A stretch of 25,654 nt of DNA from Bacteroidota bacterium (GCA_023419095.1 JAEZYN010000068.1:1-25654); one strand, 5' to 3'; shown: positions 1-7,974, counted from the first letter of the stretch. A program made the numbers and translations. Notes: generated from the letters alone by a model not told the origin.

Positions 1-452
1 CCCTTGTGATCGATCTCTCGATTCCGAATAATGTCGAAAAAGACATCACGGAAAACATAAATGTAACATTGGTTGATGTTGACGGTCTTTCGCAGCAGAT
101 TAGTGAAACGATGGAATCACGGCAAAAGGAAATTCCGAAAGCGGAAGAAATTATCCGTGAGATGACCAAAGATTTTCTGGAATGGGAAAAAAAGCGGAAA
201 ATGGCGCCAAATATTCACCATTTCAAGGCCGTACTGAAGAATATGGAGCGAAATGAAATGCACAACATTCACAAAAAGCACAAATATATTGATGTGAATG
301 ACATGCAGCTTTCAAACAAGATGATCCAAAAAATCACGAACCGTTTTGCCAAGTATATTATCGACAATCCGTGGAAAGCCGAAGAAGTAAGCAGATTAAT
401 GCACGAGATTTTAGTGGAACAGCCAAATAATGAATTCAATGAAAAGCATTAA
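1..452 (+). CDS. hemA: glutamyl-tRNA reductase, C-terminal part (5' end outside window)
   Basis: This is the 3' end of the enzyme that reduces glutamyl-tRNA(Glu) to glutamate-1-semialdehyde, the first committed step of C5 tetrapyrrole synthesis in the cytoplasm. The reading frame is open from the first bases, so the gene begins upstream; the GTG at position 6 encodes an internal Val in LVIDLSIPNNV, which resembles the end of the NADP-binding domain. The rest is a charged helical stretch (KAEEIIREMTKDFLEWEKKR and onward) typical of the family's C-terminal dimerisation domain, where AEEII..E...FL.W is the usual pattern. The last codons overlap the start of hemC, and hemD and hemE follow, which supports the assignment strongly. 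The catalytic Cys and the N-terminal domain cannot be seen here. Confidence 0.9.
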   Translation, partial: LVIDLSIPNNVEKDITENINVTLVDVDGLSQQISETMESRQKEIPKAEEIIREMTKDFLEWEKKRKMAPNIHHFKAVLKNMERNEMHNIHKKHKYIDVNDMQLSNKMIQKITNRFAKYIIDNPWKAEEVSRLMHEILVEQPNNEFNEKH

Positions 453-1350
453 AATCGGCACCCGCAATTCACCGCTTGCCTTGTGGCAGGCGCGGGAAGT
501 AGCGCGACACCTTCAGAACAAAAACCTCACGACAGACATCACGCCGATTGTTTCAACTGGCGACAAAAATCTTACGCAACCGCTTTACAGCCTCGGAATT
601 ACGGGTGTTTTCACACGCGATCTCGACATTGCACTTTTAAATAAACAGGTAGATATCGCCGTACATTCACTGAAGGACATTCCTACAAACCTTCCGGAAA
701 ATATCGAAATCATCGCGGTGCTTGAACGCGATTATCCACAGGACGTTTTGGTGCGGAAAAAGGACTCTATGACGCTTGAACTTCACAAACTGAAATTAGC
801 TACAAGCAGTCTGAGGCGCCGGGCATTTTGGCTTAAGGAATTTCCGGAAACAGAATTTGCCGACATCCGCGGGAACGTCCAGACACGTCTAAACAAACTT
901 GAGCAGAGCGATTTTGACGCGACAATGTTCTCACTTGCTGCAATTGAAAGAATGGGCTTAAATGTTGATTATGAACATCTTCCAATGATGGTATCTGCAC
1001 CTGCGCAGGGTGTTGTCGCTATTTGCGGGCGCGCTGATGACCCCGCAACAAAGGAATTATTTAGCGATATAAATCATCACGAAACGCGTATCTGCGTAGA
1101 TATTGAAAGAAGTTTTCTCAACACGCTCGAAGGCGGCTGTACAGCGCCAATCGGTGCGTTTGCCGAAATAAATGATCAAAATGAAATTCGTTTCATCGGT
1201 CGCATCTGTTCTCTCGACGGGCAAAACTGCATCGAAACGGACGAAATTTTCGAATGGAACGAACACCAAGATTTCGGAAAAATAATGGCGCAAAAAATAC
1301 TCGATAACGGCGGACGGGAATTGATGCAGGAAATTAAAAGCGCACTATAA
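439..1350 (+). CDS. hemC: porphobilinogen deaminase (hydroxymethylbilane synthase)
   Basis: This cytoplasmic enzyme joins four porphobilinogen molecules into hydroxymethylbilane. The N-terminus reads MKSIKIGTRNSPLALWQA, the classic family start, so I prefer ATG 439 (303 aa); ATG 430 in the same frame would add only MNS. Further family signatures are the VHSLKDIPT segment, TSSLRRRAF, ADIRGNVQTRL and the LEGGCTAPIGAF loop. The Cys in that loop (about residue 234) is the attachment site of the dipyrromethane cofactor. The start overlaps the end of hemA by 14 bases and hemD follows after 8 bases, so the genes are almost certainly co-transcribed and translationally coupled. No Shine-Dalgarno sequence is visible, as is usual in Bacteroidota. 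Length is normal for the family. Confidence 0.96.
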   Translation: MKSIKIGTRNSPLALWQAREVARHLQNKNLTTDITPIVSTGDKNLTQPLYSLGITGVFTRDLDIALLNKQVDIAVHSLKDIPTNLPENIEIIAVLERDYPQDVLVRKKDSMTLELHKLKLATSSLRRRAFWLKEFPETEFADIRGNVQTRLNKLEQSDFDATMFSLAAIERMGLNVDYEHLPMMVSAPAQGVVAICGRADDPATKELFSDINHHETRICVDIERSFLNTLEGGCTAPIGAFAEINDQNEIRFIGRICSLDGQNCIETDEIFEWNEHQDFGKIMAQKILDNGGRELMQEIKSAL

Positions 1351-1358
1351 AAAAAACA

Positions 1359-2030
1359 ATGCGGATACTTTTCACAAAAAACTTCAATAAAATGATGATT
1401 TCCAAGAAATTAGGGAGTCATTTTTCTTATGATTTCGTGGAAGTGATAAAGATTGCGCCCATGCAGGTGGAGCCCTTTGACCTGAAAAATAAGTCGTTGA
1501 TTTTCACGAGTGTAAACGCTGTGCGAAGTTTTTTCGACAACGGTTTCCGGCCGGACGAAAACTTTACAAGCCGCAACTTTAATAAAATCTACACGGTAGG
1601 TATTACCACAAAAAAAGAACTTAGAAAATATGGCTACGGCACATTTAAAGTCACCCGACATGCCAAGGAACTTTCAGAATTCATCATCGAAAACAGTGCG
1701 AAGGAAAACTTCCTGCATTTTTGCGGAAACCTAGCGCTCGATGTTTTAAATAAAACTTTACCGCTGCAGAATATTTCGTACCGAAAAATCCCGGTCTACG
1801 AAACGGTTCTGCTCTATCCGAAGATCACCGGCACTTATGATGCTGTTTGCTTTTTTAGCCCAAGCGGAGTTCGTAGTTTTGCAAAGTTTAATTCGCTGGA
1901 AAATATGACGATATTTTCCATAGGCGAGACCACCGAAAAGGAGATCAAGAAATTTACAAAAAACCCTATTATTACAAGTAAAGAAAGCAACATGGAAGAT
2001 CTCTTGCGGCTCATCGCCAAAGAGAATTAG
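1359..2030 (+). CDS. hemD: uroporphyrinogen-III synthase
   Basis: The predicted 223-aa protein closes and inverts ring D of hydroxymethylbilane to give uroporphyrinogen III. HemD proteins diverge strongly in sequence, so the call rests on weak motifs plus position. The visible motifs are LIFTSVNAVRSFF near residue 50, the C-terminal-half counterpart FFSPSGVRSFAKF near residue 164, and IFSIGETTEKEI just after. These are the typical paired TS.NAV/SPSGV strands of the two-lobed HemD fold. The protein is a little shorter than many family members (about 240-260 aa). It lies 8 bases after hemC and 23 bases before hemE in the same direction, which makes the assignment secure. Confidence 0.9.
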   Translation: MRILFTKNFNKMMISKKLGSHFSYDFVEVIKIAPMQVEPFDLKNKSLIFTSVNAVRSFFDNGFRPDENFTSRNFNKIYTVGITTKKELRKYGYGTFKVTRHAKELSEFIIENSAKENFLHFCGNLALDVLNKTLPLQNISYRKIPVYETVLLYPKITGTYDAVCFFSPSGVRSFAKFNSLENMTIFSIGETTEKEIKKFTKNPIITSKESNMEDLLRLIAKEN

Positions 2031-2053
2031 TTGCTTTCGATAAAATAAAAGTT

Positions 2054-3082
2054 ATGATTAAAAATGACCTGTATTTAAAGGCGCTGAGAGGCGAAACCGT
2101 AGAACGGCCACCGGTTTGGATGATGAGACAGGCTGGCAGATTCCTGCCGGAATTCCGTGAACTGCGTGACGAGTACGATTTTTTCACACGTTGCCGCACG
2201 CCGGAACTTGCCGCGGAGATTACAATGATGCCAATCCGTCGTTATCCGCTGGATGCTGCGATACTTTTTTCGGATATTTTGGTGGTGCCACAGGCGATGG
2301 GAATTGATTTCGAGATGAAGGAAAATATCGGTCCGTGGCTTGAAACACCAATACGCACGCTGGAGCAGGTTCAGAATATTGAGGTGCCCAATGTGGACGA
2401 TACTTTAGGATATGTTTTCGATGCCATTGAACTCACGCTGCACAAACTCGACAAGCAGATACCGCTGATCGGATTCGCGGGTTCACCGTGGACAATTTTG
2501 TGCTACTGCGTTGAAGGAAAAGGCTCTAAAGCATTTGATGTGGCTAAGAAATTCTGTTTTGAAAATCCTGAGGCTGCGCATTTGCTTTTGCAGAAAATCA
2601 CCGATACCACAATCGCTTACCTTAAAAGAAAGGTGGAAAAAGGTGTATCTGCCGTTCAGGTTTTCGATTCGTGGGGCGGAATGCTTTCGCCGTACGATTA
2701 TCAGGAATTTTCGTGGCCCTACATCAATCAGATTGTAGAAGCGTTAAGTCCGCTGACGCATGTGGTGGTTTTCGGTAAAGGCTGCTGGTTTGCGCTGGAG
2801 GAAATGGCATTGTCAAAAGCCTCTGCGCTGGGTGTAGACTGGACGATCCGTCCCGAAGTCGCGAGAAAACTTGTGGGCGAAAATGTCACGCTTCAGGGTA
2901 ATTTTGATCCTTCACGGCTGTATTCCTCGCCGGAAACCATTAGAAAAATGGTCAGCGAAATGATCGGACGTTTCGGGAAAGACAAATATATCGTGAATTT
3001 AGGTCACGGTATTTTGCCAAACATACCGCTCGAAAATGCAGAAGCTTTCATCCGTGCGGTGGTGGACTGGAAGCCAAATTAA
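2054..3082 (+). CDS. hemE: uroporphyrinogen decarboxylase
   Basis: This enzyme removes four acetate carboxyls from uroporphyrinogen III to give coproporphyrinogen III. Family hallmarks are clear in the 342-aa product: PPVWMMRQAGRFLPEFRELR (residues 19-38, carrying the substrate-contacting RQAGR), AAILFSDILVVPQAMG with the catalytic Asp at about residue 74, GFAGSPWTILCY, VFDSWGG, and NLGHGILPNIPLENAEAF near the end. Length is normal. It is the last gene of the hemACDE run and is followed within 25 bases by a strong hairpin with a T-tract. hemB, hemL and the late genes of the pathway are not in the window. Confidence 0.97.
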   Translation: MIKNDLYLKALRGETVERPPVWMMRQAGRFLPEFRELRDEYDFFTRCRTPELAAEITMMPIRRYPLDAAILFSDILVVPQAMGIDFEMKENIGPWLETPIRTLEQVQNIEVPNVDDTLGYVFDAIELTLHKLDKQIPLIGFAGSPWTILCYCVEGKGSKAFDVAKKFCFENPEAAHLLLQKITDTTIAYLKRKVEKGVSAVQVFDSWGGMLSPYDYQEFSWPYINQIVEALSPLTHVVVFGKGCWFALEEMALSKASALGVDWTIRPEVARKLVGENVTLQGNFDPSRLYSSPETIRKMVSEMIGRFGKDKYIVNLGHGILPNIPLENAEAFIRAVVDWKPN

Positions 3083-3105
3083 AATTTAGAAATACTTTTA
3101 AAATT

Positions 3106-3134
3106 AAAAGAAACGCCTCTGCGTTTCTTTTTTT
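3106..3134. terminator. bidirectional rho-independent terminator between hemE and the GNAT gene
   Basis: A perfect 11-bp stem (AAAAGAAACGC / GCGTTTCTTTT) with a CTCT loop is followed by a T-run on the plus strand. On the minus strand the stem is followed by TTTTAATTTT-like sequence. It sits exactly between the stop of hemE and the stop of the convergent acetyltransferase gene, so it probably serves both. Confidence 0.88.
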
Positions 3135-3136
3135 GT

Positions 3137-3646
3137 TTAGATTTCATAATACCGCAATTCTTCATCGTCACCCGGCAGCCGGACGGTTTTAATGAATTTC
3201 AGTCCCAGTATTTCAATCAGTTTTTGTGACCGGAAATTGCCGTGTGTAGTGATCGCGGAAATCTTCTTCAAACCGAATTCTGAAAACGCAGCCTCAAAAA
3301 GTCTGTTGGCAGCTTCAAAAGCATAACCTTCACCTTCAAATGCCGGCAAAAGCGCGAAGCCAATATCGTGGACATCAAGTCCTTCCCGTCCGAAAACACC
3401 GACGGTTCCGAGTTTTTCGCCGTCACTTTTCCTTATAATCACGTAATTTCCAAAACCGAACTGTTTTATATGCGGAAGGAATTTCTCTGTAATAAATTTT
3501 TCCGCTGCTTCCAATGTCCGGATATTTCTGTCCCCGATAAACTCGATAAATTTTGGTTCATTATAGAGCCTGTAGATAAGCTCGACGTCATCAATGGAAA
3601 CCGGTTTCAGTGTAAGGCGCTCCGTTTGGAAAATTTTGGGTTCCAT
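3137..3646 (-). CDS. GNAT family N-acetyltransferase (RimJ/RimL-like)
   Basis: A 169-aa protein of the GNAT superfamily, which transfers an acetyl group from acetyl-CoA to an amine. It begins with FQTERLTLKPVSIDD, the usual opening of the RimJ/RimL-type subgroup (often acting on protein N-termini or small metabolites). It carries an acetyl-CoA loop region around residues 99-109 (LLPAFEGEGYA, the Q/RxxGxG/A equivalent) followed by the EAANRLFEAAF helix. The C-terminal segment ITTHGNFRSQKLIEILGLKF matches the family's N..S..L.EK.GF motif. The substrate cannot be told from sequence. It is transcribed convergently to the heme operon and divergently from the SemiSWEET gene, and no operon partner is visible. 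Confidence 0.85.
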   Translation of the reverse strand: MEPKIFQTERLTLKPVSIDDVELIYRLYNEPKFIEFIGDRNIRTLEAAEKFITEKFLPHIKQFGFGNYVIIRKSDGEKLGTVGVFGREGLDVHDIGFALLPAFEGEGYAFEAANRLFEAAFSEFGLKKISAITTHGNFRSQKLIEILGLKFIKTVRLPGDDEELRYYEI

Positions 3647-3725
3647 ATTTTAATGGTTATCATATTTAAATTTAAACAAAATCACGGCACAGAAATGGTT
3701 TGGAACACAAAAAGATTCGTACAAG

Positions 3726-3995
3726 ATGGCATTGAACCCGGAAATAATCGGATTTGTGGCCGGAGGACTTTCTTCAGCACTTTTCATTCCGCAAATCATT
3801 AAAATAATCCGAGAAAAATCAGCGGAAGAAATCTCGCTTGTGACGTGCATCATCGGTGTGGTGAGCTCCGGGCTATGGCTTTGGTACGGCATTCTGCAGG
3901 AGCATATCTCAATGATGGTGACAAACAGTATTGCGGTGGCGGCAACCACCATCCTTATTTTCTGTAAATTTATTTATGACCGTCAAATGCCTTAA
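3726..3995 (+). CDS. SemiSWEET-type PQ-loop membrane transporter
   Basis: An 89-aa three-helix inner-membrane protein. SemiSWEETs are half-size sugar transporters that dimerise to form a path resembling eukaryotic SWEETs. The first helix contains FIPQIIKIIREKSAEEIS (residues 20-37), with the PQ pair and the following charged S/A-EEIS that mark the PQ-loop/MtN3 family. Helix 2 is VTCIIGVVSSGLWLWYGI with the conserved LW.YGI ending, and helix 3 is TNSIAVAATTILIFCKFIYD with the conserved N near its start. Length is normal for the family. The transported sugar is unknown. It lies 35 bases upstream of hflX, but a -7 box in the gap suggests hflX has its own promoter. Confidence 0.85.
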   Translation: MALNPEIIGFVAGGLSSALFIPQIIKIIREKSAEEISLVTCIIGVVSSGLWLWYGILQEHISMMVTNSIAVAATTILIFCKFIYDRQMP

Positions 3996-4000
3996 ATTTG
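3993..4000 (+). promoter_or_regulatory. -7 promoter box (TAAATTTG) for hflX
   Basis: An exact match to the Bacteroidota -7 consensus TAnnTTTG overlaps the stop codon of the SemiSWEET gene and ends 29 bases before the hflX ATG. No clear TTG -33 element lies 17-23 bases upstream, so the promoter is only moderately supported. Confidence 0.5.
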
Positions 4001-4029
4001 TAAAAACAGATTTTAATAAAAGATAATTT

Positions 4030-5247
4030 ATGCTTGAAAACAAAGCACACGCATACGAAACAGCCGTTTTAGTCGGCCTTATTACACAACATCAGGATGA
4101 AGAAAAACTCGTCGAATATATGGACGAGCTTGAATTTCTGGCAGATACCGCCGGCGCAACCGTTGTAAAACGTTTCACACAAAAGCTCACACAGCCGGAT
4201 CCGAAAACATTCATCGGAAGTGGAAAAGCCCAGGAAATACGCGACTACGTGAAAGAAAATGAAGTCGGAACAGTAATATTCGATGACGAACTTTCACCTT
4301 CGCAACTTAAAAACCTTGAAAGGGAAATCGATGTTAAAATTCTGGACCGCACCAATCTGATTCTCGATATCTTCGCACAACGCGCGCAGACTTCATACGC
4401 GCGAACACAGGTGGAACTTGCTCAATATCAATATCTTCTGCCACGCCTTACGCGAATGTGGACCCACCTCGAACGACAAAAAGGCGGTATTGGGATGCGT
4501 GGACCGGGTGAAACCGAGATCGAAACCGACCGCCGTATCATCCGCGACCGAATTTCATTGCTTAAAGAAAAACTGAAAACAATCGACAGGCAAATGGCAA
4601 CGCAGCGAAACAACCGCGGAAAAGTGGTTCGCGCCGCGCTGGTTGGCTACACGAACGTGGGCAAATCAACATTAATGAACGCAATTTCAAAGTCGGAGGT
4701 TTTCGCGGAGAATAAACTGTTTGCAACGCTGGATACCACGGTGAGAAAAGTGGTGATTGGCAACCTGCCTTTCCTGCTGACCGATACTGTAGGCTTCATT
4801 CGTAAGCTACCGACACAGTTGGTAGAAAGCTTTAAATCGACATTGGATGAAGTTCGGGAAGCCGATCTGCTGATTCACGTGGTGGATATTTCGCATGAAA
4901 GTTTTGAAGATCATATTGACTCGGTGAATCAGATTTTAATGGAAATCAATGCTCATCAGAAGCCGATGGTGATGGTTTTCAATAAGATTGACGATTTCAG
5001 TTACGAAAAAAAGGCAGAAGATGACCTTACGCCGGAAACCCGCAAGAACATTTCATTAGCTGAATGGCAAAAAACGTGGATGTCTAAGTCTAAATATCCG
5101 ACGGTTTTTATCTCCGCTTTAACTAAAGAAAATTTCCCGGAAATGAAGAAACTGATTTACGATGAAGTTTTAAAAATTCATATTTCAAGGTTTCCGTACA
5201 ATGATTTCCTGTTTGAATATCACGATGACGAGGAGGAAAAAATTTGA
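4030..5247 (+). CDS. hflX: GTPase HflX
   Basis: A 405-aa ribosome-associated GTPase that binds the 50S subunit and helps split stalled or heat-damaged ribosomes. The N-terminal domain carries TFIGSGKAQEIRDYV and the IFDDELSPSQLKNLE stretch. This is followed by the glycine-rich RQKGGIGMRGPGETEIETDRR linker characteristic of HflX and a coiled-coil segment. The G domain shows G1 GYTNVGKST (residues 206-214), G3 DTVGFI, G4 NKID and G5 SALT. The length fits the family. The stop overlaps the extended frame of the next gene, and three genes (hflX, alkD-like, DUF6122) form a tight unit with a likely promoter at 3993-4000. Confidence is high from the domain order alone. Confidence 0.96.
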   Translation: MLENKAHAYETAVLVGLITQHQDEEKLVEYMDELEFLADTAGATVVKRFTQKLTQPDPKTFIGSGKAQEIRDYVKENEVGTVIFDDELSPSQLKNLEREIDVKILDRTNLILDIFAQRAQTSYARTQVELAQYQYLLPRLTRMWTHLERQKGGIGMRGPGETEIETDRRIIRDRISLLKEKLKTIDRQMATQRNNRGKVVRAALVGYTNVGKSTLMNAISKSEVFAENKLFATLDTTVRKVVIGNLPFLLTDTVGFIRKLPTQLVESFKSTLDEVREADLLIHVVDISHESFEDHIDSVNQILMEINAHQKPMVMVFNKIDDFSYEKKAEDDLTPETRKNISLAEWQKTWMSKSKYPTVFISALTKENFPEMKKLIYDEVLKIHISRFPYNDFLFEYHDDEEEKI

Positions 5248-5258
5248 ATGTGCTTCCA

Positions 5259-5978
5259 ATGACAACTACCGGTGATGAAATAAAAAGCGCGTTGCAAATG
5301 CTTTCCCAAACGGACAAAGCGGATTTTTATCCACGATTTTTCAAGGCTGGAAAAGGCCAGTATGCGGAAGGTGACCACTTTATCGGCGTTACGGTTCCCG
5401 ATCAAAGAAAAATTGTGAAGGAATTTTGGCCCACAACTTCGCTGGATGATATTTCAGATCTGCTTTCTTCGGAAATCCATGAGTTGCGGCATACTGCTCT
5501 GCTTATTTTAGTGGCAAAATATGAAAACTCGCGAGAAATTAGAGATAAACAAGTCATCGTCGAATTTTATTTAAAACATAAAAAATATATCAATAACTGG
5601 GATTTGGTAGATAATTCATCGTATAAAATTTTAGGTCGGCATGCCTTCGAAACCCAAAATCCAGAACTGCTATGGACGCTTGCAGACGAAGAAAATCTGT
5701 GGAGCAAAAGGATTGCGGTTGTAAGCACGATGTTTTACGTAAAACGCGGCGACTTTGATTTGCTAAAAAAAATCATTCTTAAAAACCTGCATCATTCGCA
5801 CGATCTGATGCACAAGGCTAACGGCTGGCTGCTGCGTGAGATGGGAAAGAAAAACGAAAATGAGCTGCTGGAATTTCTGAAAGTGCATTACAGCGAAATG
5901 CCGCGAACAACGCTGCGCTACGCCATTGAAAAACTTGACCCGGATTTGCGTCAGGATTTCTTAAAAGGCCGCGTCTGA
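5259..5978 (+). CDS. DNA alkylation repair protein (AlkD-like, HEAT-repeat glycosylase)
   Basis: The product (239 aa from ATG 5259) is an all-helical HEAT-like protein of the AlkC/AlkD family, whose members remove positively charged alkylated bases such as 3- and 7-methylpurines. The family signature INNWDLVDNSSYKILG lies at residues 111-126. W114 and D118 have the same spacing as the catalytic-site Trp and Asp of AlkD. FIGVTVPDQRKIVKEF, LRHTALLILVAKYE and WSKRIAVVSTM match the typical helices. A TTG at 5244, seven bases after an AGGAGG inside hflX, would extend the protein by five residues; family alignment favours ATG 5259. It follows hflX almost without a gap and overlaps the next gene by one base, so it is probably co-transcribed. 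Confidence 0.9.
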   Translation: MTTTGDEIKSALQMLSQTDKADFYPRFFKAGKGQYAEGDHFIGVTVPDQRKIVKEFWPTTSLDDISDLLSSEIHELRHTALLILVAKYENSREIRDKQVIVEFYLKHKKYINNWDLVDNSSYKILGRHAFETQNPELLWTLADEENLWSKRIAVVSTMFYVKRGDFDLLKKIILKNLHHSHDLMHKANGWLLREMGKKNENELLEFLKVHYSEMPRTTLRYAIEKLDPDLRQDFLKGRV

Positions 5979-6313
5979 TGGAAAACATTTTTTATATGCG
6001 GGAGATCAGCCACTATTTTCTGCATTTTATATTCCCTTACTTTGTTGCACGACTGTTTTTTAAAGACAATTGGCGGAAAACTTATCTTATTCTACTTGCG
6101 ACGATGCTTGTAGACCTCGATCATCTGTGGGCGGTGCCCATTTTTGATCCGCACCGTGGCAGCATCGGTTTTCATTTGCTGCATACTTACCCGATGGTTG
6201 CGCTTTATCTTCTGGGTGCCCTGTTTCTAAAAGGGAATTACCGCATCATCTGCATTGGTTTGGTTTTACACATGGTGACAGATTTTCAGGACTTTCATAT
6301 GTGGAAATTTTAG
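5978..6313 (+). CDS. DUF6122-type small membrane protein
   Basis: A 111-aa hydrophobic protein with about three to four membrane segments. Conserved-looking polar residues are striking: HYFLHFIFPY, MLVDLDHLW (D46, D48, H49), SIGFHLLHTYP (H66, H69) and LVLHMVTDFQDF (H98, D102, D105). This pattern resembles DUF6122 and, more distantly, membrane metal-dependent hydrolases of the YdjM/DUF457 group. A metal site is plausible but unproven, and the function is unknown. The ATG overlaps the stop of the alkylation repair gene (TGATG), indicating translational coupling. M7 at 5996 (MREISHYFLHF) is an alternative start that matches family members better. It ends the hflX transcription unit; no convincing terminator was seen after it. 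Confidence 0.75.
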   Translation: MENIFYMREISHYFLHFIFPYFVARLFFKDNWRKTYLILLATMLVDLDHLWAVPIFDPHRGSIGFHLLHTYPMVALYLLGALFLKGNYRIICIGLVLHMVTDFQDFHMWKF

Positions 6314-6376
6314 CAATTTTTTTCGGGGCGTGATGTGGTTTTAATTGATTTTTGTATAATTGTAAAAACCGACTTT

Positions 6377-7453
6377 ATGAAAATAAAAAATGCACTTCAG
6401 TGGTATATCGTTTTTCCCTTAATCGCCGCCCTATTTTATCTTGGCGGTTTTTTGTCTGATTCGGTAATTTCGAATGTTTTAGCTGCTGTTTTGCTTTTTG
6501 CTACCGTTCTGGCAGCGGTACACCATGCTGAAGTTGTTGCGCACCGCGTGGGCGAGCCGTATGGTACGATTATCCTTGCCATCTGCATCACAATACTGGA
6601 AGTTGGTCTCATCATTTCATTCATGCTTTCCGGCAGCGAGGGTGCGCTGACCTACGCGCGGGACACCGTTTTTGCAGCCGTAATGCTCATCTTAAACGGA
6701 ATTTTGGGAATGTGTATCTGGGTCGGGAGCCGTAAGTATAAAGAACAGTTATTCATGCGCAGCTCGGCCACTACTTACCTCGTGAGTCTCGTCGCAATCC
6801 TTGTACTTACGCTTATTTTGCCTAATTATACCTCAAGCATCAACGGGCCTTTTTATAATAAAGCCCAGCTGATCTTCGTCGCAGTCGCGTGTCTGGTAAT
6901 ATATGCAGCATTTCTGATGTTCCAGACCGTGCGTCACAGAAATTACTTCATCGTGACAGAAGCTGACCAAACTACACACGAAGCCGATCCTCCAAGCAAT
7001 CTGAAAACGGCAATAAGTCTGGTATTACTTGTAATCTGTCTCGCAGTTGTGATTTTTATGGCAAAAGGTTTATCGCCTGTTATTGAAGATTTCGTCAAAA
7101 CCGTCGGGGCGCCGCGCGCTTTGGTGGGAGTTATTATTGCGACGGTGGTTTTACTTCCGGAAGGTTTCGCGGCCGTACGTGCAGCAACAAAAAACCAGAT
7201 TCAGACGTCGATCAATCTCGGCCTGGGATCGGCGCTCGCGAGTGTCGGACTAACAATTCCCGCGATCTCGATTGTATGCATTGTGTACGATATCCCTTTT
7301 GTTCTTGGGTTGGATTTAAAGTCGATCATATTACTTGCACTGTCCGTATTTACGGTGATGCTCTCGCTTAGCCGCGGCAAAACCAATCATCTTTACGGAA
7401 CCGTGCTGCTCGTGAATTTAGCCGCTTACATTTTCACGGTTATATTTCCTTAA
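6377..7453 (+). CDS. calcium/cation:proton antiporter (CaCA family, ChaA/Cax-like)
   Basis: A 358-aa polytopic inner-membrane protein with about ten or eleven hydrophobic segments. Its two halves each hold a CaCA alpha-repeat: VGEPYGTIILAICITILEVG (residues 58-77, E60 and E75) and LLPEGFAAVRAATKNQIQTS followed by INLGLGSALASVGLTIPA (residues 259-296, E262 and N280). The HHAEVVAHRVGEP and PEGFAA segments are typical of ChaA-type Na+(K+)/Ca2+:H+ exchangers and y4hA-like proteins. A GTG at 6335 is in frame, but ATG 6377 gives the normal N-terminus. It also leaves room for a near-consensus -7 box (TATAATTG, 6355-6362). The actual ion specificity cannot be read from sequence. It is convergent with the globin gene. 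Confidence 0.88.
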   Translation: MKIKNALQWYIVFPLIAALFYLGGFLSDSVISNVLAAVLLFATVLAAVHHAEVVAHRVGEPYGTIILAICITILEVGLIISFMLSGSEGALTYARDTVFAAVMLILNGILGMCIWVGSRKYKEQLFMRSSATTYLVSLVAILVLTLILPNYTSSINGPFYNKAQLIFVAVACLVIYAAFLMFQTVRHRNYFIVTEADQTTHEADPPSNLKTAISLVLLVICLAVVIFMAKGLSPVIEDFVKTVGAPRALVGVIIATVVLLPEGFAAVRAATKNQIQTSINLGLGSALASVGLTIPAISIVCIVYDIPFVLGLDLKSIILLALSVFTVMLSLSRGKTNHLYGTVLLVNLAAYIFTVIFP

Positions 7454-7500
7454 AATATTTATAATTAAGATTTTTAAATAATCCTAAAAGCGAAACGTGC

Positions 7501-7878
7501 CTATCTGCGCGCGACTTCCATTTTATGTGCCATCAGGTTGGCAATATTTGTGGCCTTATATATAGCCAAATCGGCCATTTCACCTGTGAAATTCTCTTCC
7601 ACTGTAGATGTCCATAAAGCCAGCCAATGCACGAAATGATCTTTTTCCATCGGCACCTCAGCATTGATGGGGAAATGTACTGCCATCGGATTTCCCTTGT
7701 ACGAAATCTGCCCAAAAAGCAGCGTTTCCCAAAACGCATACATTTTTGGTAAATGGTGGCTCCAATCTACTTTAGCGACATCATTGAAAAAGAAGCCAAT
7801 CTTCTCATCCCGGGCCACTTTATCGTAGAATCTGTTCACGAGAAGTTCAATATCTTCGCGGGTTTCCAGTTTTTTCAT
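7501..7878 (-). CDS. group III truncated hemoglobin
   Basis: A 125-aa heme protein of the truncated globin family (TrHb3/trHbP), which binds O2 or NO and is linked in other bacteria to nitrosative stress or oxygen handling. Features include IELLVNRFYDKVARDE with the B10 Tyr (Y18), FFNDVAKVDWSHHLPKMYAFW, and the F-helix segment KDHFVHWLALW. There H81 is the likely proximal heme ligand (HF.RWL pattern in the family). The N-terminus is fixed because the next Met is at residue 46. It is transcribed divergently from the YkgJ-type gene over a 96-base gap. Its only recognisable -7 box lies 4 bases before the ATG, suggesting a leaderless mRNA. Confidence 0.9.
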   Translation of the reverse strand: MKKLETREDIELLVNRFYDKVARDEKIGFFFNDVAKVDWSHHLPKMYAFWETLLFGQISYKGNPMAVHFPINAEVPMEKDHFVHWLALWTSTVEENFTGEMADLAIYKATNIANLMAHKMEVARR

Positions 7879-7882
7879 AGTA

Positions 7883-7890
7883 CAAAATTA
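7883..7890 (-). promoter_or_regulatory. -7 promoter box (TAATTTTG) immediately before the globin start
   Basis: On the minus strand an exact TAnnTTTG match ends 4 bases before the globin ATG. No TTG -33 element is found at the normal distance. If used, transcription would begin at or within a few bases of the start codon. Confidence 0.45.
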
Positions 7891-7962
7891 GCGATTTTTC
7901 CACCGATCATGTTTTGAACTTTTAAGACCTAAAATCTTTAATAACCAAAAAATTTATTCACG

Positions 7963-7970
7963 TACTTTTG
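7963..7970 (+). promoter_or_regulatory. -7 promoter box (TACTTTTG) immediately before the YkgJ-type gene
   Basis: An exact TAnnTTTG match ends 4 bases before ATG 7975, mirroring the arrangement at the divergent globin gene. Upstream there is only a weak TTTA at 7937-7940 (spacer 22). It implies a leaderless or nearly leaderless transcript. Confidence 0.45.
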
Positions 7971-7974
7971 CCGA

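Noticed and set aside
3368..3802. Long plus-strand frame spanning the GNAT gene and the SemiSWEET start
   Set aside because: Antisense to the GNAT gene and out of frame with SemiSWEET, with no protein-like motifs.
5231..5246. AGGAGG seven bases before a TTG at 5244, suggesting an SD-driven start for the alkylation repair gene
   Set aside because: The AGGAGG encodes part of the acidic HflX C-terminus, Bacteroidota rarely use SD sequences, and family similarity begins after ATG 5259.
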